From: Lysinibacillus alkalisoli
GTDB lineage: Bacteria; Bacillota; Bacilli; Bacillales_A; Planococcaceae
Direction: 5' to 3'
Length of the DNA: 64,000 bases
NCBI RefSeq assembly: GCF_014643595.1
Contig: NZ_BMJT01000010.1
Coordinates: forward strand, 1 to 64,000
Made by a program: the position numbers and the translations under genes
In this document: piece by piece, positions 1 to 8,768 of the stretch
Layout of the letters: the number at the start of each line of letters is the position of its first letter
How positions within the stretch are numbered: the stretch's first letter is position 1
Notes under the pieces: generated by a model
What the model saw: the letters and a program-made list of their open reading frames with translations, nothing else
The model's database searches: none
Told to the model about the DNA's origin: nothing

Positions 1-90
1 TTGTTTCATTTTCATGAAACGTTTTATTGATTAACGTTTTGCTTGTTCAGTTTTCAAAGGTCATTGCGCTGTTTGTTTCAGCGACTTTTT
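1..90 (-). promoter_or_regulatory. rRNA operon leader (5' of a 16S gene outside the window)
   Basis: Read on the minus strand, this stretch carries a hairpin-capable TCGCTG...CAGCGC segment (66-84). A CCTTTGAAAACTGAACAAG block follows (42-60), the conserved antitermination/processing element found upstream of 16S genes in Bacillales. An AACGTT-rich tract then runs toward position 1. The 16S gene itself is not in the window; its presence just beyond the left edge is inferred. The same block also occurs in some 16S-23S spacers, but the promoters just upstream favour an operon start. Confidence 0.6.
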
Positions 91-121
91 ATAATATGTC
101 ATGTCGTTCATAATAAATCAA
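91..121 (-). promoter_or_regulatory. Putative rrn P2 promoter
   Basis: Minus strand: a TTGATT -35-like hexamer (116-121) and a TATTAT -10 (91-96). The spacing is 19 bp, longer than ideal, so this is weaker than P1. Tandem promoters are usual for Bacillales rRNA operons, and the position just before the leader hairpin fits P2. Confidence 0.4.
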
Positions 122-168
122 CACTTTTAAAAATAAATTTTATTGAGTTGTCGAAGTGAACATTTACT

Positions 169-197
169 ATAATACACTCTTCTATCTTTGTTTGCAA
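169..197 (-). promoter_or_regulatory. Putative rrn P1 promoter
   Basis: Minus strand: TTGCAA (192-197), a 17-bp spacer and TATTAT (169-174). This is a near-consensus sigma-A promoter lying after the purine permease terminator and firing toward the rRNA-type leader at 1-90. Confidence 0.6.
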
Positions 198-244
198 GTG
201 TTTTTTTAATCCAATAAAAAAACTCATATCCCTTCCTATTAATA

Positions 245-277
245 TAGAAAAAGAGAACATATTAAATATGTTCTCTT
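245..277 (-). terminator. Intrinsic terminator of the purine permease gene
   Basis: A 13-bp inverted repeat (AAGAGAACATATT with its complement, 251-277) directly downstream of the permease stop. On the minus strand it is followed by a run of T. Confidence 0.8.
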
Positions 278-283
278 AACATC

Positions 284-1618
284 TTATAAAAAAATAAAGT
301 ACATGATAAAGATTACAAATAAACCATACATAATAGGATGAATTTCTTTTGCTCTACCTGAAACTACCATAGTAATAGGATAGAAAATAAATCCAATCGC
401 AATGCCTGTCGCTATAGACGATGTCAATGGCATGGCAATCACAACTAAAAATGCTGGAACAGCAATTTCAAATCGATCCCATTCAATTAAACGTAAAGCA
501 CTAGCCATCAATACACCTACAATAATCAATGCTGGTGCTGTCACAGCAGACGTAATTACACTAAGTAGTGGGAAAAAGAATAACGAAAGTAAGAATAATA
601 TACCTGTCACTACCGCTGCAAACCCTGAACGTGCACCTGCTGCTACACCCGACGTAGATTCAACGTATGAAGTTGTAGTGGATGTACCAAAAATAGCACC
701 TGTTACTGTTGCTAAAGAATCTGCTAATAACGCTCTACCTGCACGAGGTAGTTTATCATCTTTAATGAGACCTGCTTGATTGGCTACAGCTACTAATGTG
801 CCTGCTGTATCAAAGAAATCAACAAATAAAAATGTTAATACAACAACTAAAAAATCAATAGTCATAAGTGAACTAAAGTTATTCATAATAGGTTCGAATG
901 CCGCACCAAATGTTGGTGAAACATCAGGAATACCTGAAACAATTTTTTCTGGTAAAGGTACAATTTTAAACGCCATGCCAACAATTGCTGTAATCAGAAT
1001 GCCATAAAAAACGCCACCCTTAATACCTTTTGTCATAAATATCACTGTGATGACTAATCCAAAAATAGCTAATAATGAGTTTGGATTTTTTGTAATCTCG
1101 CCAATGGTTACGAGCGTACTTTCATTAGCAACAATAATACCAGCATTCTTCAAACCGATAAATGTAATGAATAATCCAATACCTGCACCAACAGCATGTT
1201 TTAATTGCATAGGAATAGCATTGATAATAATCTCACGTAAACCTGATACAGATAAAACAATAAATATTAAACCTGAACATAACACACCTGTTAAGCCCAC
1301 TTGCCAAGGAATGCCCATACCTAGAACTACTGAAAAGGCAAAGAAAGCATTTAACCCCATACCAGGTGCTAATGCAATAGGATACCTTGCAATAATCCCC
1401 ATAAATAATGAACCTACAGCCGCTGCTAATGCAGTTGCTACAAATACAGCACCATAATCCATACGCATATCATCTGGAATACCCTCAACACCGTCCAAAG
1501 ATAACATCAGCGGATTAACCACTAAAATATATGCCATCGCTAAAAATGTCGTGATGCCTCCTATAATCTCCCTGCGATAATTCGTGCCCAACTCATCAAA
1601 TTGGAAATATTTTTTCAT
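284..1618 (-). CDS. pbuG: NCS2/AzgA-family guanine/hypoxanthine permease
   Basis: A 444-aa polytopic membrane protein of the nucleobase:cation symporter-2 family, AzgA subgroup, which imports purine bases by proton symport. The N-terminal signature TTFLAMAYILVVNP and the later TSTTTSYVESTSGV stretch are family hallmarks. Hydrophobic segments covering nearly the whole chain suggest 12-14 helices. The start is ATG at 1618 with a GGAGG about 12 nt upstream. The gene sits alone, with its own terminator downstream and a guanine-type riboswitch in the leader, so expression should fall when guanine or hypoxanthine is plentiful. The subgroup contains guanine/hypoxanthine and adenine carriers; the riboswitch class argues for guanine/hypoxanthine. 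The exact substrate is inferred. Confidence 0.88.
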   Translation of the reverse strand: MKKYFQFDELGTNYRREIIGGITTFLAMAYILVVNPLMLSLDGVEGIPDDMRMDYGAVFVATALAAAVGSLFMGIIARYPIALAPGMGLNAFFAFSVVLGMGIPWQVGLTGVLCSGLIFIVLSVSGLREIIINAIPMQLKHAVGAGIGLFITFIGLKNAGIIVANESTLVTIGEITKNPNSLLAIFGLVITVIFMTKGIKGGVFYGILITAIVGMAFKIVPLPEKIVSGIPDVSPTFGAAFEPIMNNFSSLMTIDFLVVVLTFLFVDFFDTAGTLVAVANQAGLIKDDKLPRAGRALLADSLATVTGAIFGTSTTTSYVESTSGVAAGARSGFAAVVTGILFLLSLFFFPLLSVITSAVTAPALIIVGVLMASALRLIEWDRFEIAVPAFLVVIAMPLTSSIATGIAIGFIFYPITMVVSGRAKEIHPIMYGLFVIFIMYFIFL

Positions 1619-1681
1619 AACTACTATTTGCCTCCGTTAGTCGTCTGTAACAATCAAACGGCACAAAAGAATCTATATTCT

Positions 1682-1753
1682 TAGCGTAGTCAAGCCATTT
1701 ACGGTGGCTTGGTAGAAACTATCGGTCCGTATTCCCGATATTATACGACGACT
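1682..1753 (-). promoter_or_regulatory. Purine (guanine-class) riboswitch
   Basis: Minus-strand aptamer with the invariant core TATAAT, the L2 loop AATACGG, GTTTCTACC, the L3 loop ACCGTAAAT and the junction GACTACG. P2 (ATCGG/CCGAT) and P3 (AAGCCA/TGGCTT) are intact. The nucleotide that pairs with the ligand (position 74 in xpt numbering) is C, which specifies guanine/hypoxanthine rather than adenine. P1 is weak: only about three canonical pairs before a mismatch. Between the aptamer and the start codon there is no strong terminator, only a 6-bp AAGAAT/ATTCTT hairpin, so control may be translational. Confidence 0.9.
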
Positions 1754-1934
1754 TTTTTATTTACCTTCGTAATATATCATTGAAAATTAACAAAATCAAT
1801 ACTATACACGAACATTTTTTGTGATTATTAAAAGAAAGTTCGTGATTATTCCCATTTTTTATTATTAATAGGCAAACCATATACCTTAGCATAAAATATA
1901 ATAAAACACTTATTATAAAGGAGTATTGCCCCGT

Positions 1935-2732
1935 ATGACCTATCAAAGTCTTATTACAGCTATGAAAAACTTTCGATCAACACAAGATCGTTCGTCCTTT
2001 GATCAAGTTTGTTTAGAAATTGAGCATCATAAACATAATAAAATGACGCGCAAGGATATGGTAATGCTAGTGGATGCCTATGCATGTATTGGTAAGTACG
2101 CTTTAGCGAGTTCTTTATGTGAAATGATTCCTAATAAATCAAAAAAAGAATTTAAAAAATACCAAACAATTAAAAATAAACCAGACCTTCATTTTACATT
2201 TGTTGAGCTAAGTCAGATGGATACATCACAATTGCCAACATTTACATATTGTCCTAACCCACTAGAAAGTGGCATACTATCTTTTGGTGCACCTGAAGTA
2301 TGCGATTGTTGCGGGGAAGTAGTCACCATTTATTCAGAAGCAGGATTATATTGTATGGAGGAAGTTCATTTATTATGTCCTCATTGCATTCATAGTGGCA
2401 AAGCTGCCAAGAAATTTAACGGCACCTTTCAACAAATGCATGAATTTGTCTCTAAGCCACACGCTAACTATGAACTGAGCTGTTGTACACCAGGTTATAT
2501 TAGTTGGCAAGGCGAGTATTGGCCTGCTCATTGTGATGACCATTGTGCATTTATAGGATTTGTTGGTGCTAATGAACTTGATGACCTCGGTATTTGGGAT
2601 ACTGTAGAACATACTACAGCATATGACATAAACGTATTACAAGAATATATGAGAGATGGTGGGGATTTACAGGGTTACTTATTTCAATGCTTACACTGTA
2701 AAACATATGTATTGTATGCAGATGCCTCGTAA
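1935..2732 (+). CDS. CbrC family (UPF0167) cysteine-rich protein
   Basis: A 265-aa protein. The C-terminal two thirds match the CbrC/UPF0167 family: the LPTFTYCPNPLESG opening, a CDCCGE cysteine cluster and a CPHC cluster, plus further Cys-His pairs that could bind zinc. E. coli CbrC is linked to colicin E2 tolerance; its biochemical role is unknown. The N-terminal ~85 residues are a helical extension not typical of the minimal family. The start is ATG at 1935, with AAAGGAG 11 nt upstream; an upstream in-frame TTG (1926) is only 2 nt from the same Shine-Dalgarno and is unlikely. It is monocistronic, ending at a bidirectional terminator. Confidence 0.75.
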   Translation: MTYQSLITAMKNFRSTQDRSSFDQVCLEIEHHKHNKMTRKDMVMLVDAYACIGKYALASSLCEMIPNKSKKEFKKYQTIKNKPDLHFTFVELSQMDTSQLPTFTYCPNPLESGILSFGAPEVCDCCGEVVTIYSEAGLYCMEEVHLLCPHCIHSGKAAKKFNGTFQQMHEFVSKPHANYELSCCTPGYISWQGEYWPAHCDDHCAFIGFVGANELDDLGIWDTVEHTTAYDINVLQEYMRDGGDLQGYLFQCLHCKTYVLYADAS

Positions 2733-2748
2733 TCGCATAACATCATTC

Positions 2749-2786
2749 AAAAACATCCTACCAACACGAGATGGTAGGATGTTTTT
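2749..2786 (+). terminator. Bidirectional terminator between cbrC-like gene and ABC exporter
   Basis: A 10-bp stem (CATCCTACCA/TGGTAGGATG) with T runs on both sides, separating convergent genes. Confidence 0.8.
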
Positions 2787-2787
2787 A

Positions 2788-3522
2788 TTAAATCGCTTTT
2801 TGTTTAAAGGTTGCAATGCCTAGCACTAAAAATACAATGAAGCTACCACCTGTAACGAGTAACATTTGACTGATTGGGATAAATAACATGCCTGACATAC
2901 TTTCATCCACATACATTGCAAAAAATGGTTGTGCCCAAGGGTAAAATGGACCAAATCTTTCTGAGTTGATGGCTAATATACTTGGTAATGTAAATACAAC
3001 ATTGATAGTGAAAGCTACAGCAAAACTACGCCAATGCATCGCTGCCCATAATTGTAAAGCAATCATTGGAAAAGTGGCTAGCCATCCACCAATTATAAAT
3101 TTCCCTACTGTCCAGTAAGGAAATACGACGTCAAATCCTTTCACAGTACCTGCAATAAAAATAACAAGGCCATATATCATTTGTATAATGAGTACTAATA
3201 AAGCAATCAATATCAATTTTGATACATATATTTGAGTGCGTGTGACTGGTAAAGTCGCCCATTGCTTCCAACCTCCCGCTTGATGTTCATATCGACAGAT
3301 AATACAAGCGATAACGCCTGTAATCAAGGGTAAAAACAACAGAGCATAAGGTAAATTCATAAATAAAAATAACGATAACCAAGGATGATACGCTCCCATA
3401 TCACCCATCATGGGATTTAACATACCAATCAGTAAAGTTAACAAGGGGCCAATTATAAGAATGGCATAAATGTGATGATGTTTTAATTTATACCATTCGG
3501 CTTTTATTAATGTACCAATCAT
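2788..3522 (-). CDS. ABC-2 type permease, lantibiotic-protection (MutG/EpiG) type
   Basis: A 244-aa membrane protein with about six hydrophobic helices and the MIGTLIKAEWYKLK opening seen in ABC-2 permeases of bacitracin/lantibiotic exporters. It follows the preceding permease gene without a gap and has AAAGGATG as ribosome-binding site. The two permeases resemble each other (shared N-terminal KAE-x-x-K-x-K motif and a P-I-x-ALQLW segment), suggesting an old duplication; they probably form the heterodimeric channel of one exporter with the ATPase encoded upstream. The substrate cannot be read from sequence. Confidence 0.72.
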   Translation of the reverse strand: MIGTLIKAEWYKLKHHHIYAILIIGPLLTLLIGMLNPMMGDMGAYHPWLSLFLFMNLPYALLFLPLITGVIACIICRYEHQAGGWKQWATLPVTRTQIYVSKLILIALLVLIIQMIYGLVIFIAGTVKGFDVVFPYWTVGKFIIGGWLATFPMIALQLWAAMHWRSFAVAFTINVVFTLPSILAINSERFGPFYPWAQPFFAMYVDESMSGMLFIPISQMLLVTGGSFIVFLVLGIATFKQKAI

Positions 3523-4218
3523 TTACTTCGCATCCTTTCGATAAAAATCATACATCCCTACGATGAGTAATAAAGCACCTGCGACAACACCTAGACCAAT
3601 ATTAAATAAAGGTTGTCCCAAATAAGGCCAGCGCCAAGGGACCCATTCTGGAAATGAAAATGCCGAATAAGTTAACAGAAAATTAACGATACCTATTGTA
3701 ATTGCTATTGTCTGTGATTTGCTGACTACAGAAATCCATAATTGCAAAGCAATAATAGGCAAAGTAGCTAAGACAGGTAAAAAGCTTTCTTTAACAATGG
3801 TTAGAAAAGGAATAGGCTGTTTAAAATCTAAAAAAATGCCATACATTAATGTGAAGAGAAATAATAAACTAGCTGCAAGGATAAGGTAAACAAATATCAC
3901 TAGAAATTTAGCAAGATATAAACTTTTTTTTGAAATTGGCAAAGCGAGTTGTTGTTTCCATGCGTTCGTCTCTTCTTCTACATTAGTAATTTGAATGGTT
4001 AAAATAATACCTCCTAGTACGATAGCGATTGGAATAAAACTTTGTATATTTAATAAATAATATTGCCAGTAATCTGGATTTTGTTGCATTAACCACTCTT
4101 TACGCACGCCATAATTCACCATTTGCATAGCCACAACACCAAACGCACCAAGAAACGCCAGAAAGAGAAAACCTTTTCGTTTAATTTTAGCGAGCTCGGC
4201 TTTCATTAACAGCATCAT
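3523..4218 (-). CDS. ABC-2 type permease, lantibiotic-protection (MutE/EpiE) type
   Basis: A 231-aa membrane protein with about six transmembrane segments. Its ATG overlaps the ATPase stop (ATGA, 4215-4218), so the two are translationally coupled; GGAGG lies 10 nt upstream inside the ATPase gene. Members of this family partner with a BcrA-like ATPase and a second permease to expel bacitracin or lantibiotics from the membrane. The role is inferred from this arrangement and from the adjacent two-component system. Confidence 0.72.
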   Translation of the reverse strand: MMLLMKAELAKIKRKGFLFLAFLGAFGVVAMQMVNYGVRKEWLMQQNPDYWQYYLLNIQSFIPIAIVLGGIILTIQITNVEEETNAWKQQLALPISKKSLYLAKFLVIFVYLILAASLLFLFTLMYGIFLDFKQPIPFLTIVKESFLPVLATLPIIALQLWISVVSKSQTIAITIGIVNFLLTYSAFSFPEWVPWRWPYLGQPLFNIGLGVVAGALLLIVGMYDFYRKDAK

Positions 4219-5108
4219 TTATGTTCAGCCTCCTCAATCATCTGAAGGAAAATCGCTTCTAGTGAATGTTTTTCTTCTTCTACGCGGTATACGTCAATAT
4301 TAGCTGTCACCAATTGCGCAATATAAGTTGCTACTTGTCTATTGTTATACTTTGTGCAGTAAACAACATCACCTTCTACTTCTCCACCGATAATTTGTTG
4401 CGTTTGATTAACATCATTAGTACGAATACCTAAACGATTTTTTGCTAGGGCATGCATCGCTGATATACTATCTTGATAAATCAATTTTCCTTTTGCAATA
4501 ATACCTATCGTTGTAGCAATTTGGTCGATTTCAGATAATAGATGGCTAGAAATAATAATGGTAATCCCTTGCTCGGCTAACTTTTTAATTAATTGACGTA
4601 TTTCAATGATTCCCTCAGGGTCCAAGCCATTTGTAGGCTCATCCAAAATGAGCAATCTCGGTTGATGCAGTAGCGCTTGTGCAATCCCTAAGCGCTGTTT
4701 CATTCCTAATGAAAAACCCTTCACCTTTTTATTTGCTACATGGGTTAATCGCACCATCTCTAACACTTCCATAATGCGTGCTTTTGGCACATCTAATACC
4801 ATACGTAATACTTCTAAATTTTCTTTCGCTGTAAGATGTGGATAGTAGGAGGGGTTTTCAACAAGTGAACCTACTTGACGTAAAATAGTTTGTCGATGTT
4901 TATGTAAGTCTTGATTAAAGATGGTTACTTGACCTCTTGTCGGTTTCATCAAGCCAAGAAGCATACGGATTGTTGTTGACTTACCAGCACCGTTAGGCCC
5001 TAAAAAACCATAAATCTCCCCTTCCTTAATTTTTAAATCTACATTTGTAACAGCTGCATATTTATCAAATTGTTTCGTTAAATTTGTTGTTTGCACAATA
5101 TATGTCAT
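4215..5108 (-). CDS. BcrA/lantibiotic-type ABC transporter ATPase
   Basis: About 297 aa. An ABC ATPase with Walker A GPNGAGKS, signature FSLGMKQRLGIAQALL, Walker B LLILDEPTNGLDPEG and switch SSHLLSE. The C-terminal ~80-residue extension is typical of BcrA-like proteins. The coding region opens GTG-ATG-ATG-ATG; GAGGTG (5115-5120) includes the first candidate, so the last ATG (5108) has the best spacing (6 nt). It leads an operon with two ABC-2 permeases and lies downstream of a response regulator/histidine kinase pair on the same strand, the usual layout of a self-regulated peptide-antibiotic detoxification system. The substrate is unknown. Confidence 0.82.
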   Translation of the reverse strand: MTYIVQTTNLTKQFDKYAAVTNVDLKIKEGEIYGFLGPNGAGKSTTIRMLLGLMKPTRGQVTIFNQDLHKHRQTILRQVGSLVENPSYYPHLTAKENLEVLRMVLDVPKARIMEVLEMVRLTHVANKKVKGFSLGMKQRLGIAQALLHQPRLLILDEPTNGLDPEGIIEIRQLIKKLAEQGITIIISSHLLSEIDQIATTIGIIAKGKLIYQDSISAMHALAKNRLGIRTNDVNQTQQIIGGEVEGDVVYCTKYNNRQVATYIAQLVTANIDVYRVEEEKHSLEAIFLQMIEEAEHK

Positions 5109-5192
5109 CATCATCACCTCATGTTCTATGTTAGAGGTGTAAGGTTAAAGAACAGGTGCAGTTTGTTTAAATTTTGTTTAAAATGACACACA

Positions 5193-5235
5193 TAAAAAAA
5201 GTGGTAAAAGGATTGCTATACGCCCTCTACCACTT
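5193..5235 (-). terminator. Terminator after the histidine kinase gene
   Basis: Inverted repeat AAGTGGTA/TACCACTT (5199-5235) followed on the minus strand by seven T. It separates the kinase from the ABC operon, so the exporter needs its own promoter in 5110-5190. Confidence 0.8.
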
Positions 5236-5297
5236 GTCTATGTGTATTGCATTTATTTTAAGCCATTTTACTACTCTCTTACAACTTGTACCAAAAT

Positions 5298-6572
5298 TTA
5301 CTGTGTGAGTGTGATTGTTGTGCCTGTCTGCGTGCTATCCACTAACAGTTGCACATCCATTTTGTCAGACATAATTTGCACAATAGACAAACCAATACCT
5401 GCACCTCTCGTATGGCTTTGCTGCTCAAAGCCTTGTCCTTTATCGCGAATGATAATGGCTTGCTTGGTTACTGTAACACTAACATATTTACCACTACTAG
5501 CATGGCGCAATACATTTTGTAAAAGATTATCTAGTATACGTTGCAGCCATATTTTATCCACTAACCATACTACTGGCATCGTTTGTAAATCTACTTCAAA
5601 GTCTTGCTCTTCAAATACAGGATACCAAGAAGCCATACTCTCTGTCACTAAGCGGTCTACTCGCAACGTTACAGGATGGTATTGCATTTTATCTGCTGTT
5701 AGCAAAGAATAAGCCATCAAGTTTTCAATCAGCTCACTCATGGTATCAATCAGATAATTGATAGACGCGGTTTGTTCTTTCGGCATATATTGAAGTTGTG
5801 CACGCATTTTAGTGAGTGGTGTTTTTAAATCATGTGATAAGTTCGCCACAAGCTCTCTGCGCAATTGTTCTTCTCGTTCCTCACGCTGCTTCGCCTCTCT
5901 TAGCTCATCTACCATATTGTTGAATGCAATCTCTACTGCACCAATTTCATCTTTCTTCGTTACTTTTGTATGGATTGGTAAGCCATCTACTTCTCGAATG
6001 GTCATGGCCTCCTCAAGATGAACTAATCGTTTTAATATACGAATAAAGAAAAATAAGGATAAGGCTAAAAATAGTAATAAGGCGCCGCTAGCAATGTATA
6101 AGAAGTTGCTTTCCATTTTAACTGCACTAAACGTTGCACGGTCTACTTGTAAAATTAATAACCCTTTCTCCTCATCATCGCCAATAAAACGCACAACAGT
6201 AAAAGTAGGGTGATTATAGTACATCTGAATGAAGCGGGTTGTAGTTGCCATATCCCATTTAGCTGGAATAGCTGTTGTATCCTTTATATACCAAGTTTGT
6301 TGCAACTCTCCCTGACCGTTAACATAGATTATGCCCGCATCAGGATAAGTTGTATGCCAATCTTCTACTACTGTTTGGATATTTTCAGGCGCTAACTTGT
6401 GAACGGTGGATGTCCACTTTGCTTCAATATCATCCAATGTTTCTGCATTTGTCATCATTTTTTCAAAATTAATACTAAACATATAAATAACCATAATAAT
6501 TTGAATGAACCCCATAGCCATTAAGATTAGTACAATGTAACGTGTTAATAATGATTTGAATATTTTTTTCAT
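5298..6572 (-). CDS. Sensor histidine kinase (OmpR-partner type)
   Basis: A 424-aa membrane kinase. TM1 is about residues 12-33 and TM2 about 157-178, enclosing an extracellular sensor domain of roughly 120 residues. A HAMP-like linker, HisKA with NLSHDLKTPLTK (His247) and a HATPase domain with N, G1 (DKGQGF) and G2 (GAGIGLS) boxes follow. The start codon overlaps the response regulator stop (ATGA). The large external domain sets it apart from the short-loop intramembrane-sensing kinases usual for Bce-type systems, so it may bind its signal directly. It likely controls the adjacent exporter. Confidence 0.85.
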   Translation of the reverse strand: MKKIFKSLLTRYIVLILMAMGFIQIIMVIYMFSINFEKMMTNAETLDDIEAKWTSTVHKLAPENIQTVVEDWHTTYPDAGIIYVNGQGELQQTWYIKDTTAIPAKWDMATTTRFIQMYYNHPTFTVVRFIGDDEEKGLLILQVDRATFSAVKMESNFLYIASGALLLFLALSLFFFIRILKRLVHLEEAMTIREVDGLPIHTKVTKKDEIGAVEIAFNNMVDELREAKQREEREEQLRRELVANLSHDLKTPLTKMRAQLQYMPKEQTASINYLIDTMSELIENLMAYSLLTADKMQYHPVTLRVDRLVTESMASWYPVFEEQDFEVDLQTMPVVWLVDKIWLQRILDNLLQNVLRHASSGKYVSVTVTKQAIIIRDKGQGFEQQSHTRGAGIGLSIVQIMSDKMDVQLLVDSTQTGTTITLTQ

Positions 6573-7243
6573 GCCTTCACCCGGTACCCAATCCCTCGCA
6601 CTGTTTCAATAATTGTAGGGTTAGAGGCGTCTCTTTCGATTTTCTCACGCAAATAACGAATATGTACCATTAATGTTTTATCACCATCGATATAAGGTTC
6701 CTGCCATACCCCTTCATATAGTTGTTCTTTCGTTAAAATTTGATTGAGATGTTCAATAAAATAGCGCAATAAGCCATACTGTGTTTGTGTTAATAAAATT
6801 TCTCGCTGATGCTCTTGATCAAATACTGTTAAATCTTTTGTATGAATCGCAATATGCTGTATCGTTAATACCTCATCAATTTTATGAAAACGACGTAATA
6901 AAACTTGTACCCTAGCAAGGATTTCCTCGACTTGAAATGGCTTTGTAACATAATCATCTGCTATGCTCAATCCTTCTAATTTGTCATCTAACATAGACCT
7001 TGCTGATAACATTAAAATAGGTAGGTCGTGGTATTCACGTTTCAGTTTACGCGCAATAGAAAACCCGTCTAAACCGGGTAACATAATATCTAAAATTACG
7101 ATATCAGGCGTAAGTATGTGACCACTCTCCTCATATGCCTCATAGGATTTATAGTGATACACGGTAAAACCTTGTTGCTTTAAAGCACGTTGTAGCCATA
7201 AAGCAATTTCTTGTTCGTCTTCAATATATAAAATTTGAGTCAT
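6569..7243 (-). CDS. OmpR/PhoB-family response regulator
   Basis: 224 aa. The receiver domain has acidic residues YIEDE, phosphoacceptor Asp52 (VILDIMLPG) and conserved Lys in TKPF. A C-terminal winged-helix DNA-binding domain follows (LTQTQYGLLRYF, DGDKTLMVHIRYLREKI, GIGYRV). It has a good ribosome-binding site (AGAAGGAG). It is co-transcribed and coupled with the histidine kinase; the divergent 7244-7700 region holds its promoter. It presumably regulates the exporter at 2.8-5.1 kb. Confidence 0.86.
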   Translation of the reverse strand: MTQILYIEDEQEIALWLQRALKQQGFTVYHYKSYEAYEESGHILTPDIVILDIMLPGLDGFSIARKLKREYHDLPILMLSARSMLDDKLEGLSIADDYVTKPFQVEEILARVQVLLRRFHKIDEVLTIQHIAIHTKDLTVFDQEHQREILLTQTQYGLLRYFIEHLNQILTKEQLYEGVWQEPYIDGDKTLMVHIRYLREKIERDASNPTIIETVRGIGYRVKA

Positions 7244-7352
7244 ACACTTTCTCTCCTTCTATTTATTTCACCCTATTTTGTACAACATCATAAGCTAATG
7301 AAAAGTCGTTTACCCACTATCTCACATAAAATGATCCGTAGGAGAGGGCACT

Positions 7353-7560
7353 CTATATTGCCCCAAGTCTTTTAACAAGTTTTTTACTATACTCATGCGG
7401 TACAATAACATCATCTCGAGCCGAGACCATCGTAATTAGTAATGCTTAATGATCATGTGATAGACGTCAATCAATGTATCAACTCACACTGACGCCAGTT
7501 GCAATCGTAGCTAAACGGCTAACCACCATGCCATATCGTACACAACATGCGTAATTATGA
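7353..7560 (-). pseudogene. Decayed remnant, C-terminus of an alpha/beta-hydrolase-like protein
   Basis: This region lies in a gap of about 450 bp. The minus-strand frame ending at the TAG at 7353-7355 reads ALLITMVSARDDVIVPHEY followed by SKKLVKRLGAI. The pattern resembles the conserved acid-loop region of alpha/beta hydrolases (ITxxSxxDxIVPxxxS). Upstream in the same frame, readable coding-like stretches (RYGMVVSRLATIATGV) are broken by several stops. No start codon or ribosome-binding site fits. I read it as a gene eroding by point mutation; assignment to the fold rests on motif resemblance alone. Nothing else was recognised in 7244-7700. Confidence 0.45.
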
Positions 7561-7700
7561 CGTGTCATTCGTATACATTGTAACAATGGAAAATACTATC
7601 TCTTACAGTAAGCACTATATAAGTATAATAAAGAACTTTATCATTACTCGTAGCTCTGCTACTTCTCATTTAACGATTATTGCCGAAAGGATGTTGTATT

Positions 7701-8768
7701 ATGATTGTTATTTTTTTAGTGATTTTAGCCATTTATCTTGGCGCTAATTATTTCGTTGCTTTACAACTAGCAAATGAATTCCCACAATATGCTATAGCCA
7801 TTTATAGTATTATTGGGTGGCTCACACTCATCGCTGTATTAACATTGGCTGTACGCAAACATAGTATTGGGAAATTACTAGGTCGCATCGGCAATTACTG
7901 GATGGGTTTAGGTTTATTAGCTGCTGTGATATTTGGGATCGCTAAATTATTACCTTTTGATACCTTTTATATCGCACTAGTGATTACTTTAATATTATTT
8001 AGTTATGGTGTCATACATGCTCACCAACTACAAGTAAAACCTTATCGCATTCAATTGAATCGCTCCATTGATCATTTACATATGGTACTCATTAGTGATG
8101 TGCATTTAGGCTATGTCAATGGTGTAACTAAATTGTATCGTATTGTTAATAAAATCAATCGTTTAAAACCTGATATCGTTGTAATCTCGGGCGACTTATT
8201 TGATAGTAACTTTAAAGCAGTACCAGAGCCAGATAAAATTGTTGCCTTGCTCAATCAAATTAAAGCAAAACACGGTGTATATTTGGCTTGGGGTAACCAT
8301 GATGCTGGCGAAACATTTGAAGAAATGAAAGCCTTAATCGCTAAAACACAAATTATCTTATTAGAAGATGAAATGGTAGAAGTAGCCGATTTTCATTTAG
8401 TAGGTAGGAAAGATTGTCAACCTATTGGTGACCAAGGGGCTAAAAGACAGCCTACGCTCACACAACCCAACACAAATAAAGCGGTTATTGTACTCGACCA
8501 TCAGCCATCAACCATTCATGAGTATGATGCCAATACCGATTTAATTTTGTCAGGGCATACTCATCAAGGTCAAATCTTCCCTTTTAATTATGTCACGAAA
8601 AAGCTTTTCACGATTGACTATGGTCATTTACAGCTTCCTACAGGTACACAAGTTATTGTATCGTCGGGTGTTGGCTTTTGGGGGCCACCTATGCGAATTG
8701 GCACTGATAGTGAAATTGTATCTATTAAAATTTCCACACAAGAGGAAAAAGCAGTTGGAACATCATAA
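7701..8768 (+). CDS. Membrane-anchored metallophosphoesterase (YkuE/YaeI-like)
   Basis: 355 aa. The N-terminal ~115 residues contain three or four hydrophobic helices. A calcineurin-like phosphoesterase domain follows with the metal-binding motifs SDVHLGY, VVISGDLFD, WGNHDAG and SGHTHQGQ in the expected order. The start is ATG at 7701, preceded by GAAAGGAT with 8-nt spacing; a TTG at 7680 lacks a suitable site. Related enzymes act on lipid-linked or nucleotide phosphates at the membrane surface; the substrate is unknown. It ends in a bidirectional terminator that overlaps its last codons. Confidence 0.82.
   Translation: MIVIFLVILAIYLGANYFVALQLANEFPQYAIAIYSIIGWLTLIAVLTLAVRKHSIGKLLGRIGNYWMGLGLLAAVIFGIAKLLPFDTFYIALVITLILFSYGVIHAHQLQVKPYRIQLNRSIDHLHMVLISDVHLGYVNGVTKLYRIVNKINRLKPDIVVISGDLFDSNFKAVPEPDKIVALLNQIKAKHGVYLAWGNHDAGETFEEMKALIAKTQIILLEDEMVEVADFHLVGRKDCQPIGDQGAKRQPTLTQPNTNKAVIVLDHQPSTIHEYDANTDLILSGHTHQGQIFPFNYVTKKLFTIDYGHLQLPTGTQVIVSSGVGFWGPPMRIGTDSEIVSIKISTQEEKAVGTS

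Noticed and set aside
402-1457. Plus-strand open frames antisense to the purine permease
   Set aside because: They shadow a convincing NCS2 transporter, lack good ribosome-binding sites, and have compositions typical of antisense frames.
1761-1946. 61-aa minus-strand frame in the cbrC upstream spacer
   Set aside because: Hydrophobic A+T-driven translation, no ribosome-binding site; lies in promoter sequence of two divergent genes.
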